In this document: positions 34,995 to 44,764 of the stretch, piece after piece
Numbering within the stretch: the stretch's first letter is position 1
Layout: each line of letters opens with the position of its first letter
Assembly: GCA_022701365.1 (NCBI GenBank)
Contig: JAKUHH010000184.1
Location: forward strand, 434,001-498,000
Reading direction: 5' to 3'
Length of the DNA: 64,000 nucleotides
Source of the DNA: Mycocentrospora acerina
Taxonomy: Eukaryota > Ascomycota > Dothideomycetes > Pleosporales
Notes under the pieces: generated by a model
Database searches by the model: none
Seen by the model: only the letters and a program-made list of their open reading frames with translations
What the model was told of the DNA's origin: nothing
Made by a program: the position numbers and the translations under genes

Positions 34995-36143
34995 TCACCC
35001 CTGGGCCTTTGTCTTCCCATACGCCCCTCCAGCCGTCTTCCGCATCTCCAGCGCGCGCTTATACGGCGGCGCGGTAGGCGGCTGCACTGGATCTAGGCTG
35101 ATTCTGTCCTTGGGCAGCTGATAAGTTGCATCTGCGTCGTATGCGGAGAGATCGCCGCACGCGAGGAACGGCGGTATCCATCGCCTGCCTCCTTCCTCGA
35201 CGTCATCTTCGTCGTCGGTCTCGGGGCCAAAGTCTAGGACTATGGCGCCGTCGTCCCGAACTGTTCGAGAGACGCTGTTGTTCTTTTTGTCTGGGTTCGA
35301 CTCGTCCTGGGGGACGGGGATCTGTGTTCCTGCGCCGAGGGGTTTGTCGAGACTTGCTTTGAATCCGGGCGGGGGGCAGAAGCCCTCGCATACGACGAAA
35401 GCTTCGATGCTGCTTGCACGGCTGCTTCTTGGTTTGGCGACACGCACTCGTTTGAAGACGATTTTGAGTTGTGCGTATAGGAGGTCGACGTCCTTTCCTC
35501 GGAAGATCTTGGCGACGAATTTCCCGCCCGGTTTGAGGACGCAGAGGGCGAGATTGAGTGCCGCCCAGAGGAGCTGGCTTTGCACGTAGATGTCGAGGTC
35601 GTGCAGGCCGGTGACGTCGGGTGCGCCGTCGGAGATGACGAGGTCCACGGGGGAGGATCCAGAGGTGGCGTTTGGGTCGTAGGTATCTGGGTCCAGGGCC
35701 TTGAGCATGAGTGGGATTGTTGAAGGATGCGTAATGTCTGCTCGTAATGTAGTGACGCCTTCCAGTGGACTCATGGGTTGCAAGTCGATTGCAACGATTC
35801 TGACGCCCTCTCTTGGCTTCAGTGGCTCTTTTACCGCGGGAGCATTGTCTTCTTCTTCTCCGTCCAACTCTTTCTTGTCGAGACCAAGTGCATATCTCCG
35901 TGTTGCTTCTTGCTTCTCTTGTAGGCCTGTGCGTCCAAATTTCTCTCCCTTGATCAAAACTCGTGACAGGACTTGACTCCAACTCCCCGGTGCAGCGCAG
36001 AGATCAACCACACGAGTGACTCCTTCAAAGAGATTGAATTCCTCGTCTACTTGCAGGAGCTTGTAGGCTGATCGTGCACGCCAGCCCTCCTCTTTGGCCA
36101 GCCGGTAGTAGGCATCTCTCTTATCCTTTGAAGATTTCCCCAT
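34995..36143 (-). CDS. TRM7: tRNA (cytidine-32/guanosine-34 2'-O)-methyltransferase TRM7
   Basis: Single-exon, 382 aa. It has the RrmJ/FtsJ Rossmann methyltransferase fold: S-A-Y-K-L near 25-29, the SAM-binding D-L-C-A-A-P-G-S-W at 47-55, S-D-G-A-P-D at 171-176 and K-P-G-G-K-F-V-A-K-I-F at 204-214. The K-D-K-E catalytic tetrad is K28, D172, K212 and E247. Trm7 methylates the ribose of positions 32 and 34 in the anticodon loop of several tRNAs, together with Trm732 and Trm734, in the cytoplasm. Compared with bacterial FtsJ there is an insertion of about 40 charged residues (about 65-110) and a 120-residue C-terminal extension ending in a basic segment; both occur in fungal Trm7. It begins M-G-K-S-S-K-D-K-R-D, the standard family start. 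Confidence 0.95.
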   Translation of the reverse strand: MGKSSKDKRDAYYRLAKEEGWRARSAYKLLQVDEEFNLFEGVTRVVDLCAAPGSWSQVLSRVLIKGEKFGRTGLQEKQEATRRYALGLDKKELDGEEEDNAPAVKEPLKPREGVRIVAIDLQPMSPLEGVTTLRADITHPSTIPLMLKALDPDTYDPNATSGSSPVDLVISDGAPDVTGLHDLDIYVQSQLLWAALNLALCVLKPGGKFVAKIFRGKDVDLLYAQLKIVFKRVRVAKPRSSRASSIEAFVVCEGFCPPPGFKASLDKPLGAGTQIPVPQDESNPDKKNNSVSRTVRDDGAIVLDFGPETDDEDDVEEGGRRWIPPFLACGDLSAYDADATYQLPKDRISLDPVQPPTAPPYKRALEMRKTAGGAYGKTKAQG

Positions 36144-36357
36144 GTTTTTTTGGTTTCCTGGCGGCTCTTGATATTCAAGATTGAACTACCCGGATGTGCG
36201 TTACCCCCACCCACCCAAAATGTGAAAGACTAACGGCAGGTTTAGCCGAGCGCGGGGACATCGGACTCCCGACTCCCGACCGATTTTCCTTGCTGGCCAA
36301 AAAATTTCTAGTCCAGAGCTTGTACCAGCAACACAGTTCAATTCCTACATTTCGATC
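36144..36357. promoter_or_regulatory. Bidirectional promoter TRM7 / MAK5
   Basis: 214 bp separate the divergent start codons. Both genes serve translation (tRNA modification and 60S assembly), so a common control region is plausible but not shown. Confidence 0.65.
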
Positions 36358-38952
36358 ATGAAGCGCCCCCACAACGCCCCCAAAGCGGCGCACAAAGCGC
36401 ACAAGCGCCAGAAAGTCGAGAAAGCGCCCCAACCTCCGTCAAACAAGCCAAAGCGCAAGGTCCAGCTTCACGAGCTAGGATGGAAGAACGTGTCGATGCC
36501 CGATCGCCTGGAAGACTTTGAGGGCTTCTACGGACTCGAGGAGATTGATGATGTCGCCATGGTCAAGGACGAGAAGACAGGACGTATCACGTTTGAAACG
36601 ACCAAGACGGAGGAGGAGGTCGAGCAGGCGATTGAGGATACCCGAAAGTACTACGAGGAGGAGGCCCAGCGGTTGGAGGACATTACATTTGGCGCCGAGG
36701 CTGACGATGGAAGTGATGAAGAAGAGGGCGCAAAGGTTGATGACGAGGAGTGGGAGGGTTTTAGTGACGGGGACGCGCCAGCCAAGGTCGCGCCGGTGAA
36801 GAAAAGCAAAGCTGCTGCGAAGAAGGAGGCGGCGGCGGCAGCGGCAGCGGCGACGGCACCTGCTGCCAATGGCGAGGTGAAGGTTCCCAAGACGGCTGAG
36901 GAGAAGAAAAAGAGAGTGGAAGAGAAGAAAAAGAGGCAGGCAGAGGCGAGGTTGAAGAAGCAGGAGGCTAGGGAGGCCGAGGAGGCTAAAGCAAAACTCG
37001 CAGCGAAGGAGGTTGAGGTCGATGATGAAGAGGAGGACGACGAAGAAGAAGAAGATGAGGTAGAAAAAGACGAGGAAGAACAAGTCGATGCGGAGGACGA
37101 TGATGAAGAGGATGATGCGGAGGACGTCGAGGACCTGAGCGAAACTGAGACCCTCGGCCAAGGCGCATTTGACATCCTTGCTAACCAGCCCGACGACGAC
37201 GATGACCAAGAAGTAGACGTGTCCGCTTGGAGCGAGCTTGACTTGTCTACGGAGATGCTCGATGCATTGGCCAAAATGAAGTTCTCCAAGCCTACCACCA
37301 TCCAGGCCGCCACAATCCCTGAGATCATGGCAGGACGAGACGTCATTGGAAAGGCGTCGACTGGTTCCGGAAAAACCCTTGCGTTCGGTATACCCATCAT
37401 CGAGGCGATTCTTGCTGCTCGATTGACCGCAAAGGATTCAAAGGAGAAAACCCCTACGGCCTTGATCGTTTCGCCGACTCGAGAGCTGGCGCATCAAATC
37501 ACCGAGCATTTGACTGCCCTGTGTGCACAAGGAGAATTTGATCCCCCATTCATCACGTCTGTCACTGGTGGTCTTTCCGTGCAGAAACAACGCCGTCAAC
37601 TTGAAAAGGCAGACATTGTTGTGGGTACGCCAGGACGACTGTGGGAAGTCATTAGCAGCGGTCAAGGCCTCATGGCGGCATTTAAGAAGATTCAATTCCT
37701 GGTGGTAGATGAAGCAGATCGTTTGCTAAGTCAAGGACACTACAAAGAGTTGGGCGAGATTCTCAAGATCCTCGAACGTGGAGGCGATACCGAAGGCGGT
37801 GCAGAGCCTACTGACGACCCAGCACCAGCAATCGAACGCCAGACTCTGGTTTTCTCTGCTACATTCCAAAAGAATCTTCAGCAGAAGCTTGCAGGCAAGG
37901 CTGCCAAAGGCGGTGGCGACCTACTCAACAAACAACAGTCTATGGAATATCTCCTCAAGAAGCTCTCCTTCCGCGAAGAGAAGCCAAAATTCATCGACGC
38001 CAATCCCACCTCGCAAATGGCCAGCGGTCTCCGTGAAGGCCTGATCGAGTGCGCCGGCACAGAAAAGGATCTCTACCTCTACTCCCTCCTATTATTCCAT
38101 CCCAACAAGCGCGCCCTCATCTTCACAAACTCCATCTCCGCCGTCCGCCGCCTGACCCCTTACCTCGTCAACCTCAACCTCCCCGCCGTGCCCCTGCACT
38201 CCAACATGCCGCAAAAAGCGCGTCTCCGCTCCATTGAGCGGTTCAAAGAACGCCCAGGCTCCATCCTCGTCGCCACCGACGTCGCCGCGCGTGGTCTTGA
38301 CATTCCGAAAGTCGAGCTCGTTGTGCACTACCACCTCCCCCGCGCCGCAGACACATACGTCCACCGCTCCGGCCGTACCGCCCGTGCCGACGCCCTCGGC
38401 TCCAGCATCCTCATCTGCGCCCCCTCTGAAGTCGCCGGCGTGCGCCGCCTCGTCGCCAAAGTCCACGCCCGCAGCACCAACCCCGACGGCACCGCGCCCA
38501 AGAACAAAAAAACCGCCTTCTACATCCGCACCCTCGACATCGACCGCCGCATCGTCGCCCGCCTCAAGCCCCGCGCCACCCTCTCCAAAGCCCTCGCCGA
38601 CGCCGTCATCGCAAAGGAAAAGGAAAACTCAAAGGACGACGTCCTCCGCCAGGGCGCAGACGACCTCGGCATCGACTACGACGCCGAAGAGTTCCAGGAA
38701 GAAGCAAAAGGTAAACGCGGGCGCGGCACAGGCCGCAAGAAGAAGGAGAGAGAGGCAAGGGAAATCACTAGAGCGGAGTTGCAAGGCATGCGCGCCGAGC
38801 TGAGGAGCTTGCTCAGCGAGCGCATCAACACCGGCGTCAGTGCAAAGTACCTGACCAGCGGGGGGATTGACGTCGACGCACTGATGGCTGGGGAGGGCAA
38901 CTTGGGCTTCCTGGGGAATGTAGATGGTTTGGGCTTTGAAGATGGGTCGTAA
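36358..38952 (+). CDS. MAK5: ATP-dependent RNA helicase MAK5 (DEAD box)
   Basis: Single-exon, 864 aa. The basic N-terminus and long Lys/Glu/Ala low-complexity and acidic stretches (about 110-275) precede the helicase core. Core motifs in order: Q-motif region near 300, A-S-T-G-S-G-K-T (about 333-340), P-T-R-E-L-A, G-G, T-P-G-R-L, D-E-A-D (about 450), S-A-T, then A-R-G-L-D and H-R-S-G-R-T-A-R (about 669-676). An insert rich in Gly/Asp/Pro after D-E-A-D and the C-terminal basic extension are typical of Mak5. Mak5 acts in the nucleolus in assembly of 60S ribosomal subunits. The acidic N-terminal tract is encoded by GAG/GAC/GAA-rich DNA that also opens long frames on the opposite strand; those are shadows. 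It is convergent with SCP160. Confidence 0.96.
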   Translation: MKRPHNAPKAAHKAHKRQKVEKAPQPPSNKPKRKVQLHELGWKNVSMPDRLEDFEGFYGLEEIDDVAMVKDEKTGRITFETTKTEEEVEQAIEDTRKYYEEEAQRLEDITFGAEADDGSDEEEGAKVDDEEWEGFSDGDAPAKVAPVKKSKAAAKKEAAAAAAAATAPAANGEVKVPKTAEEKKKRVEEKKKRQAEARLKKQEAREAEEAKAKLAAKEVEVDDEEEDDEEEEDEVEKDEEEQVDAEDDDEEDDAEDVEDLSETETLGQGAFDILANQPDDDDDQEVDVSAWSELDLSTEMLDALAKMKFSKPTTIQAATIPEIMAGRDVIGKASTGSGKTLAFGIPIIEAILAARLTAKDSKEKTPTALIVSPTRELAHQITEHLTALCAQGEFDPPFITSVTGGLSVQKQRRQLEKADIVVGTPGRLWEVISSGQGLMAAFKKIQFLVVDEADRLLSQGHYKELGEILKILERGGDTEGGAEPTDDPAPAIERQTLVFSATFQKNLQQKLAGKAAKGGGDLLNKQQSMEYLLKKLSFREEKPKFIDANPTSQMASGLREGLIECAGTEKDLYLYSLLLFHPNKRALIFTNSISAVRRLTPYLVNLNLPAVPLHSNMPQKARLRSIERFKERPGSILVATDVAARGLDIPKVELVVHYHLPRAADTYVHRSGRTARADALGSSILICAPSEVAGVRRLVAKVHARSTNPDGTAPKNKKTAFYIRTLDIDRRIVARLKPRATLSKALADAVIAKEKENSKDDVLRQGADDLGIDYDAEEFQEEAKGKRGRGTGRKKKEREAREITRAELQGMRAELRSLLSERINTGVSAKYLTSGGIDVDALMAGEGNLGFLGNVDGLGFEDGS

Positions 38953-39208
38953 ATTGATGTTGTAGTTGTAGTTGTAGCTAAGCTTTTATTTACATTTACT
39001 CATTCATTCTTTAATTCACTCAGCCAAAGGGGGGTTTTTTTTCCAAATAATAACAAAACTCTCTCTCTCTCTCTCTTTCTTTTCTCAAGGAAAATGATTA
39101 GACAGACGGGTAGATGGACTAACTGACGAAAAGATAAAACAAACAATCCTTCAAGTACATGTACCCAAAAAAAAAATTCAAGATCAAAAAAACCCCTTTT
39201 AAAATATT

Positions 39209-39230
39209 CCATCCATCCATCCATCCATCC
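39209..39230. repeat. Tetranucleotide repeat (CCAT)n
   Basis: About five perfect copies in the 3' gap between MAK5 and SCP160. Confidence 0.85.
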
Positions 39231-39370
39231 CCTCATTCATGATAACAATGCCAATAATGAAGATGATGACAATAATACAACCAACATTCAACCACCTACA
39301 CGACATTTTACACTTCCTTCTCCTCCCACCCCCAAGCCAACCCCATTTTGAGAGGACAGAAAGAGAAAAT

Positions 39371-39416
39371 ATTATTAGTAATAAGAATAATAATAGTAAT
39401 AGTAATAATAATAATA
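39371..39416. repeat. AAT/AGT-rich trinucleotide repeat
   Basis: Interrupted array of TAA/TAG-type triplets in the same 3' gap. Confidence 0.75.
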
Positions 39417-39651
39417 TTTTGTGGTACATGTTTACAAACTCGTACATGGCAGAAGAAGACAAAGCCTCGCTCGCTGAAAATAGGCCCATTTTTTTTTCTC
39501 TCCAACTCCACAATCCCTCTCCCTTTCCCTCTCTCAATCTCTCTCAATCTTCATAAATATAGAAATTTTTTATATGGTCATCATGATTCGTCATGCAAAT
39601 CTCTTCAACTCCTCCTACTACTACTACAACACTCCAACACAAATAAATACC

Positions 39652-42600
39652 TTACTGACGGCCGTTTCCGCTCTTGGACACAATGTCCAGGATGAGCTGG
39701 CGAGCCTGCTCGACGCCTTCCTTGGGGCCGACAATCTCAATAGCCTCGTTCTTGGCCTGGTCACGGGGCACGTTGATCTTGGTAGACGTCTTCTTGCGAA
39801 GGTCATTAATGGTGGAACCACCAGAGCCGACAACGAGCCTAATTCTGTTAGCATCATCTTCTTTACGTCATGCCAAAATTTGAAACATACCTGTAGCTGC
39901 GCGGGTCGGGCAGGATGAGGTACCCAGTTGACGAGGGCTTTGAAGCAGCCTGGATGGCAGCCTCAAGCGTCTGGCGGGCCTTGGGCAGGTTGTCTGCTGG
40001 ACCGCGGAGAACCCAAGGAATCGTTGCCGATGTATCAGTGCCCTCTTCAGTGGCATTGTTGTCGACAATCTCCCATGAGTGCGCGTCAGCATCAGTAGCC
40101 GCTTCATCCGTAATCAGAGGAAGAGCACCGTTGGCACCCTTCCTCGCCTTTCCAGCCTCAGTCTGGGCAGGCCTGGGCGGGGGCTGCTGACCATCGTGGT
40201 CAACAGTGATCTGGTGGTTGTTACGCATACGACGGAAGAACTGGCCGTTGTCCGAGATGATGTGGTGCAAGTAGCGGGGAACCTGGACAGTCTCGCCCTC
40301 CTGGCCCTTGACGAGCTCAAGAATGTGCGCCTTTGCCTTCTCAACCTGAGCCGGCTCACCAACAATCTTAACCTGGCTACGAGCGGCACCAGTAGTAGTC
40401 TGCTTGGGAATGTCCAACTGAATGTTGAATTGCGACTCAAGAGAGCGACGGGTCTCACCGCCACGTCCAATAAGCAGACGGTGCTTGTCAGGGACAACCT
40501 CGAGAATCTCAGTTGTCTGGTTCTCAAGCGAAGAAACCTGTGCCTTGATGGAAGCCACAATCTTCTCCACGATGCTCTTGGGACCCTCGATGCGGATGGT
40601 AGAGCCCTCGGACTCAGCCTTGGGGAATCGTACCATACGGGCCAAGTCGCGGGAGTTGTCGGGTCCGCCAGCAGAAGTGACAATGGAGCGAATGTTCGAT
40701 CCGCTACCACCAATGAGAGTCCTGTGGTGCTTCCTCTCAACGTCAAGAGTCTCAACGACAGTGTCGTCAAAGACCTTGGCACGCTCCTGCAGAATCTTCT
40801 TAGCCTCCTCAACCTGCTTCTTGGTACCCTTCAACTTGATCTCGGCACGACCAGAAGCATCAGCACCTTCGCGGGCACCTGGGACGTCAATCTGGCAACC
40901 AGTAGCAAGACGGAGGTTCTCCATCTCTCGGCCACCAGATCCAATCAACTGTGGAACCTGGCTCTGAGCAACAGACACAATATCCGTGTAAGAATTGTCC
41001 ATGGTGTACTGAAGGAGGTTGAGCAACTCATCACGGGCCTCATCAGCACCCTTCTTAGGACCACGCACAATGACCTCATCCTGGTTCTGACCACGGGAGT
41101 TTCGCCCAGATGCTGCCTGCGATGTCGCATCATCGTTGTCCTTGTTTCTCCGGGGGAAGTTGATGCGGACGTTGTAGCGTGTCTGCAGGCGCTCAACCTG
41201 CTTGCCAGAAGCACCAATCAGATCACGGTGGTATTGCGGCTTGATCTTCAGGATGTGAGTGGCCTCGTCATCAAACTTCTTAGCCATGTCAAGAATATCC
41301 TTCTTGCACAGCTGTGCCTTTGCCGAAGGACCCTTGAGTGTGACCTTGCCATCGTCAATCTGGACGTCGACATCGAACTTCTGGCGCAAGCGCTGGATGT
41401 TCTCGCCGCCCTTACCAACAAGGTGGCTTGCGTACTTCTGGGGGTAGTCAAACGTAGTGACGTGGTTACGCTCAAGCTCATCCTTCTCTGCCTGCTCAAT
41501 GAAAGCAAGGATCTTGGCGTTGAAGTCATCCACAGCGTTCGAGGGTCCACGAATGGCGAAGTTGTTGTTCGAACGCCTGTGGTCCTCGGGGCGTCGCTCG
41601 CCAAACAGAGCTTGAACGGGGACTTGATCGTTCGCAAGACTCTCCTGCTGCTCGTTGATGTACTGCTCAATCTTGCGGTGGAACTTGGGGTTCGACTCGA
41701 AACCGCGCGACTGAATCTCTGGCTGCTTGCTGGTGAGGCTCTGGATGAATTGCTGGGCTTGCTGAAGACCTTGCTGGTAGGCCTTGACCTCAGCAGGCGG
41801 AGGCGCACCGCGTGGGATCGCATATTCGCCGTAAGGAGTGCTGCCTTCGAACACGAGAATGAGCTCTGGGGACTGCTCTGATTCCTCGGGGAAGACAACG
41901 TGCACTCCCGTGTCTTGTCGGAGCTGCTTTGCGTTGCGCTGTTGCAGGAAGGGGTGGTAGAACGGATCAACATCAACAGTAGCAAATCTGCTAGGCGGGT
42001 GGCTCTGGAAAACGCTCATGATGTCGCCACGAGCCTTCATGCTGTTCTTGCCGTTTCGCGCGTAGATTTCCCATCCAGTCGGGCCATCACGGTCAGTAGG
42101 AGCAACAATGCTAGCTTCGTGCTGACGCTCAAGCTCAGCCAATGCCTGACGCTGGCGCAGGTAGCGCGTCAGGTTGTGTGCGTGAGCCTGGGAGTTGGGC
42201 CCGCGGTGCTCTCGAGCGGCATCGGCAGTAGCCATGGTCATGCTAGCAGCAAGATCCTCGAGCCTGTTGATACCCTGCTCAATCTTGTTAGGCGGGCCAA
42301 CAATGTAGACGGTCTCGCTGTCATCCGTGCTAGGAGGCAGGACAATGCTGCAGCCAGTCTCCTCGAGGAAGTCGTGCAGAGAGCCACCGGGGTGGTCGCC
42401 AACAATAAACTGGTGACGGCCGCGCTCAATGGATCGCTGTTCAACAGCCAGCTGCTGACGGAGTTGCTGCACACGACGCTCAAGCTCGGCCTGGACCTGC
42501 TGAGCGGCCACTCGGTCTCCAGATATCTGGATGGGGAAGTTGGTCTGGGGTACGAAGGAGGCCGGCTGGTTGCGACCAGTCTGCGGTGGGGCCTGAGAGC

Positions 42601-43650
42601 GCCAGGTGTAGTACTCGGGAATCTTGATGTCGACATCGCGGCCTTGTGTCAGGTTCCCGAGGTGGACGTTGCGAGGCCCAGCAAGGAAGGGGTAGTACTC
42701 GGCAGCAATATCCTTGAGGCGCAGATTGACGGTCGATGTGCGCTCGTTGACAATGGCATCAATCTCGCGACGAGCCATCTCAGCAGTCAAAGCGTTGCCC
42801 TCGATGTGAACATTGACAACAGTGTCCTCGTCCTCACCAGGCTCGGCCTTTGGAACCTGGATGCGAGCACCAGTACGCTTGCTAATCTCTTGGATCTTGG
42901 AGCCTTGACGACCGATAATGTGGGCACGAATGGAGGCAGGGACGGGGACATCGACGGATTGCTGTTGGCTGTCAGCTATACACCATAATATACTATCCAA
43001 AAAAAAGTGCTCACCTTGGAGCCAACCTCGTTGGCAATATCCTTGAGAGACTGGCGAACAGCCTCAACCGGGCCGGTGGATTCGAAAACGATCATGCCAC
43101 CAAGCTGCTTCATCTCGAGCTTCGCCTTGGATCGCCTGTTGATCTCACGGATAATCTCGTTGATGGGCTTCTTCAAGTCCTTGCGGGGGGTGAGCTGGTT
43201 AGGAGAGAACCGGATGCTCTCGTTGTACTGGCCGGGAATGGTCATAGTCGGGAGAGCCGGTCCAGAAGCCGGGGTCGAAGCGTTGCTGCTACCGTTGACA
43301 CCGTTGGAGGTGACAGCAGCCGGCTTCTTGCCCCAGGTAGGTGCTGGAGCCTGAGCGCGGGGCTTGACGGGGCCAAGAGCCGGGAAAGCCTCCTCGGAGG
43401 CAGTGTTCAATGCGGGCTTCGCAGGCTTCGGGGCAGGGGCAGCCGAGTCGTCTGCCTTTTGCTTGCCGGCAGCCTTCTCGCTCAGGGGGGCATCGGAGGT
43501 GGCAGGCTTGGAAGCCGAGGGCGGGGGGTGGATGATGTCCTCCTCGTCCACGACGTCCTCGACGGTGACATGGTGGTCATGCTGCTCCATCAGCTTCTGC
43601 GCGGGGGTAAGACCCTCGGTGGAAGAGGTAGCAACTGCTTCGGATGCCAT
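39652..43650 (-). CDS. SCP160: Multi-KH-domain RNA-binding protein SCP160 (vigilin)
   Basis: Three exons (43650-43015, 42961-39891, 39838-39652) with 53- and 52-bp introns give 1297 aa. After an Ala/Pro-rich N-terminus of about 130 residues, about fourteen KH repeats follow. Some have the RNA-contacting G-x-x-G loop (I-I-G-R-Q-G-S-K, L-V-G-K-G-G-E-N, L-I-G-A-S-G-K-Q, L-I-G-S-G-G-R-E, L-I-G-G-S-G-S-N, L-I-G-R-G-G-E-T, V-V-G-S-G-G-S-T). Others are degenerate, as is usual for vigilins. The last KH domain exists only if the final intron is removed. Scp160 binds polysomes at the ER surface and influences translation efficiency and ploidy control. Length and repeat count match the family. Long open frames on the plus strand across this gene are mirror frames caused by codon bias. 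Confidence 0.95.
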
Positions 43651-44764
43651 TGTTCAGAATAAACCGTTTCGAGTTGACCAAAGGGTTATGCGTAGACGGT
43701 GGGTTGGGTGGGTTTAGAAGTGAGAAGCCACTGCGAGTGTTTGGGAGGCTTTTATCGGGTTGGGGGGGTGATCTGCCGCGCGAGATGTTAGCAGAGGAGA
43801 GGAGCAGAGACAGGCTAAATAAGACAAGGGAGGAGGGAGGAGGGACATTGGGGATTGGAATGCGGAAATAAATGCCCACCAGAAACTCGGGGGCTGCAAC
43901 TCTGTACAACCGTAACGTCGCTGCTTGGAATAAGTCCCCTCCTCTGGCAAGCAACAAAGCAATTCACAGCAGACTCACAAGAACAATTGTATGCAAGGGG
44001 GGGAAAACCTGCCACACACACACGTATATACTCTGCAGATGCGTTGGTAGCAATCGAAGGGGGAGGAGGACGAGGGACTCGAAAGATGTGGCCAGCCAGC
44101 CAGCCAGCCAGCCGTTGCCCGTCGAACACCCTCGAAGCTACTGGATCCCTGCATTGAACCCTAGTGCCGAAACAAGTTAGCGCTGCCCCACATACATGCA
44201 CCTTCCTTTGGAGCTGCCGCATCGTCCGACTTCCGTCCCGTCGTCCTCTTTTGCTGCACATCTTTTTTTTCTTTTGCAAGCTCACGGCAAAGCCTGAAAG
44301 AAATGCTTCCGTTGGCCGTCAGGCTGAGACGTCTACAAGACACTTCCCCCAATTCATGTTGCGGAGCGCAGAACCAACGCGTTATTTACTAACCGGGCAC
44401 AACAGCCTAGACACCTCCACACCGCTTCGATGAACCCATTTGCCAATTGATTCCCCCCCATGTTTTAATATAAGTCCTCCATCTACGGTGAAGATGGAAC
44501 ATTGCGATCATCCATCTAGACTATTCCAACACGTACCCATCCACCACAACTAAATGTCACTGTGAATTACAAAATCAAGCAACATGTCTCTCTCTGTGTG
44601 TGCACATTTGATATCCAGGAGTGATGAAAAGATCAAATACATAGCAAGAAAAGGATATCAGTCCATTTATGAATCCTATGGTATCCGCATACAATCTTCC
44701 ACCAATTTCAATCACACAAGTTAACTATATACATATATGAAAGTCTTTTTCACAAGTAGATAAA
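43651..44764. other. SCP160 promoter and HSE1 3' region
   Basis: 1.1 kb between two tandem minus-strand genes. It contains a CCAG tetranucleotide repeat (44091-44113), purine- and pyrimidine-rich tracts and no recognisable gene. Confidence 0.6.
44091..44113. repeat. Tetranucleotide repeat (GCCA)n
   Basis: About 5.7 perfect copies upstream of SCP160. Confidence 0.85.

Larger units (their letters stand above)
38953..39651. other. Convergent 3' gap MAK5 / SCP160, microsatellite-rich
   Basis: Contains (CT)n at about 39060-39078, (CCAT)n at 39209-39230 and AAT/AGT triplet repeats at 39371-39416, plus several homopolymer A or T runs. Frames crossing it are low-complexity products of these repeats. 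Confidence 0.7.

Noticed and set aside
35203..35982. 259-codon minus frame within TRM7
   Set aside because: Same-strand shadow of TRM7 in another phase; Arg/Pro-rich and without motif.
36475..37400. Long minus-strand frames opposite MAK5
   Set aside because: They mirror the Glu/Asp/Lys/Ala low-complexity tract of MAK5.
43815..44285. 156-codon minus-strand frame between SCP160 and HSE1
   Set aside because: Contains poly-Lys from a T run and repeat-derived sequence and has no motif; lies in the SCP160 promoter.
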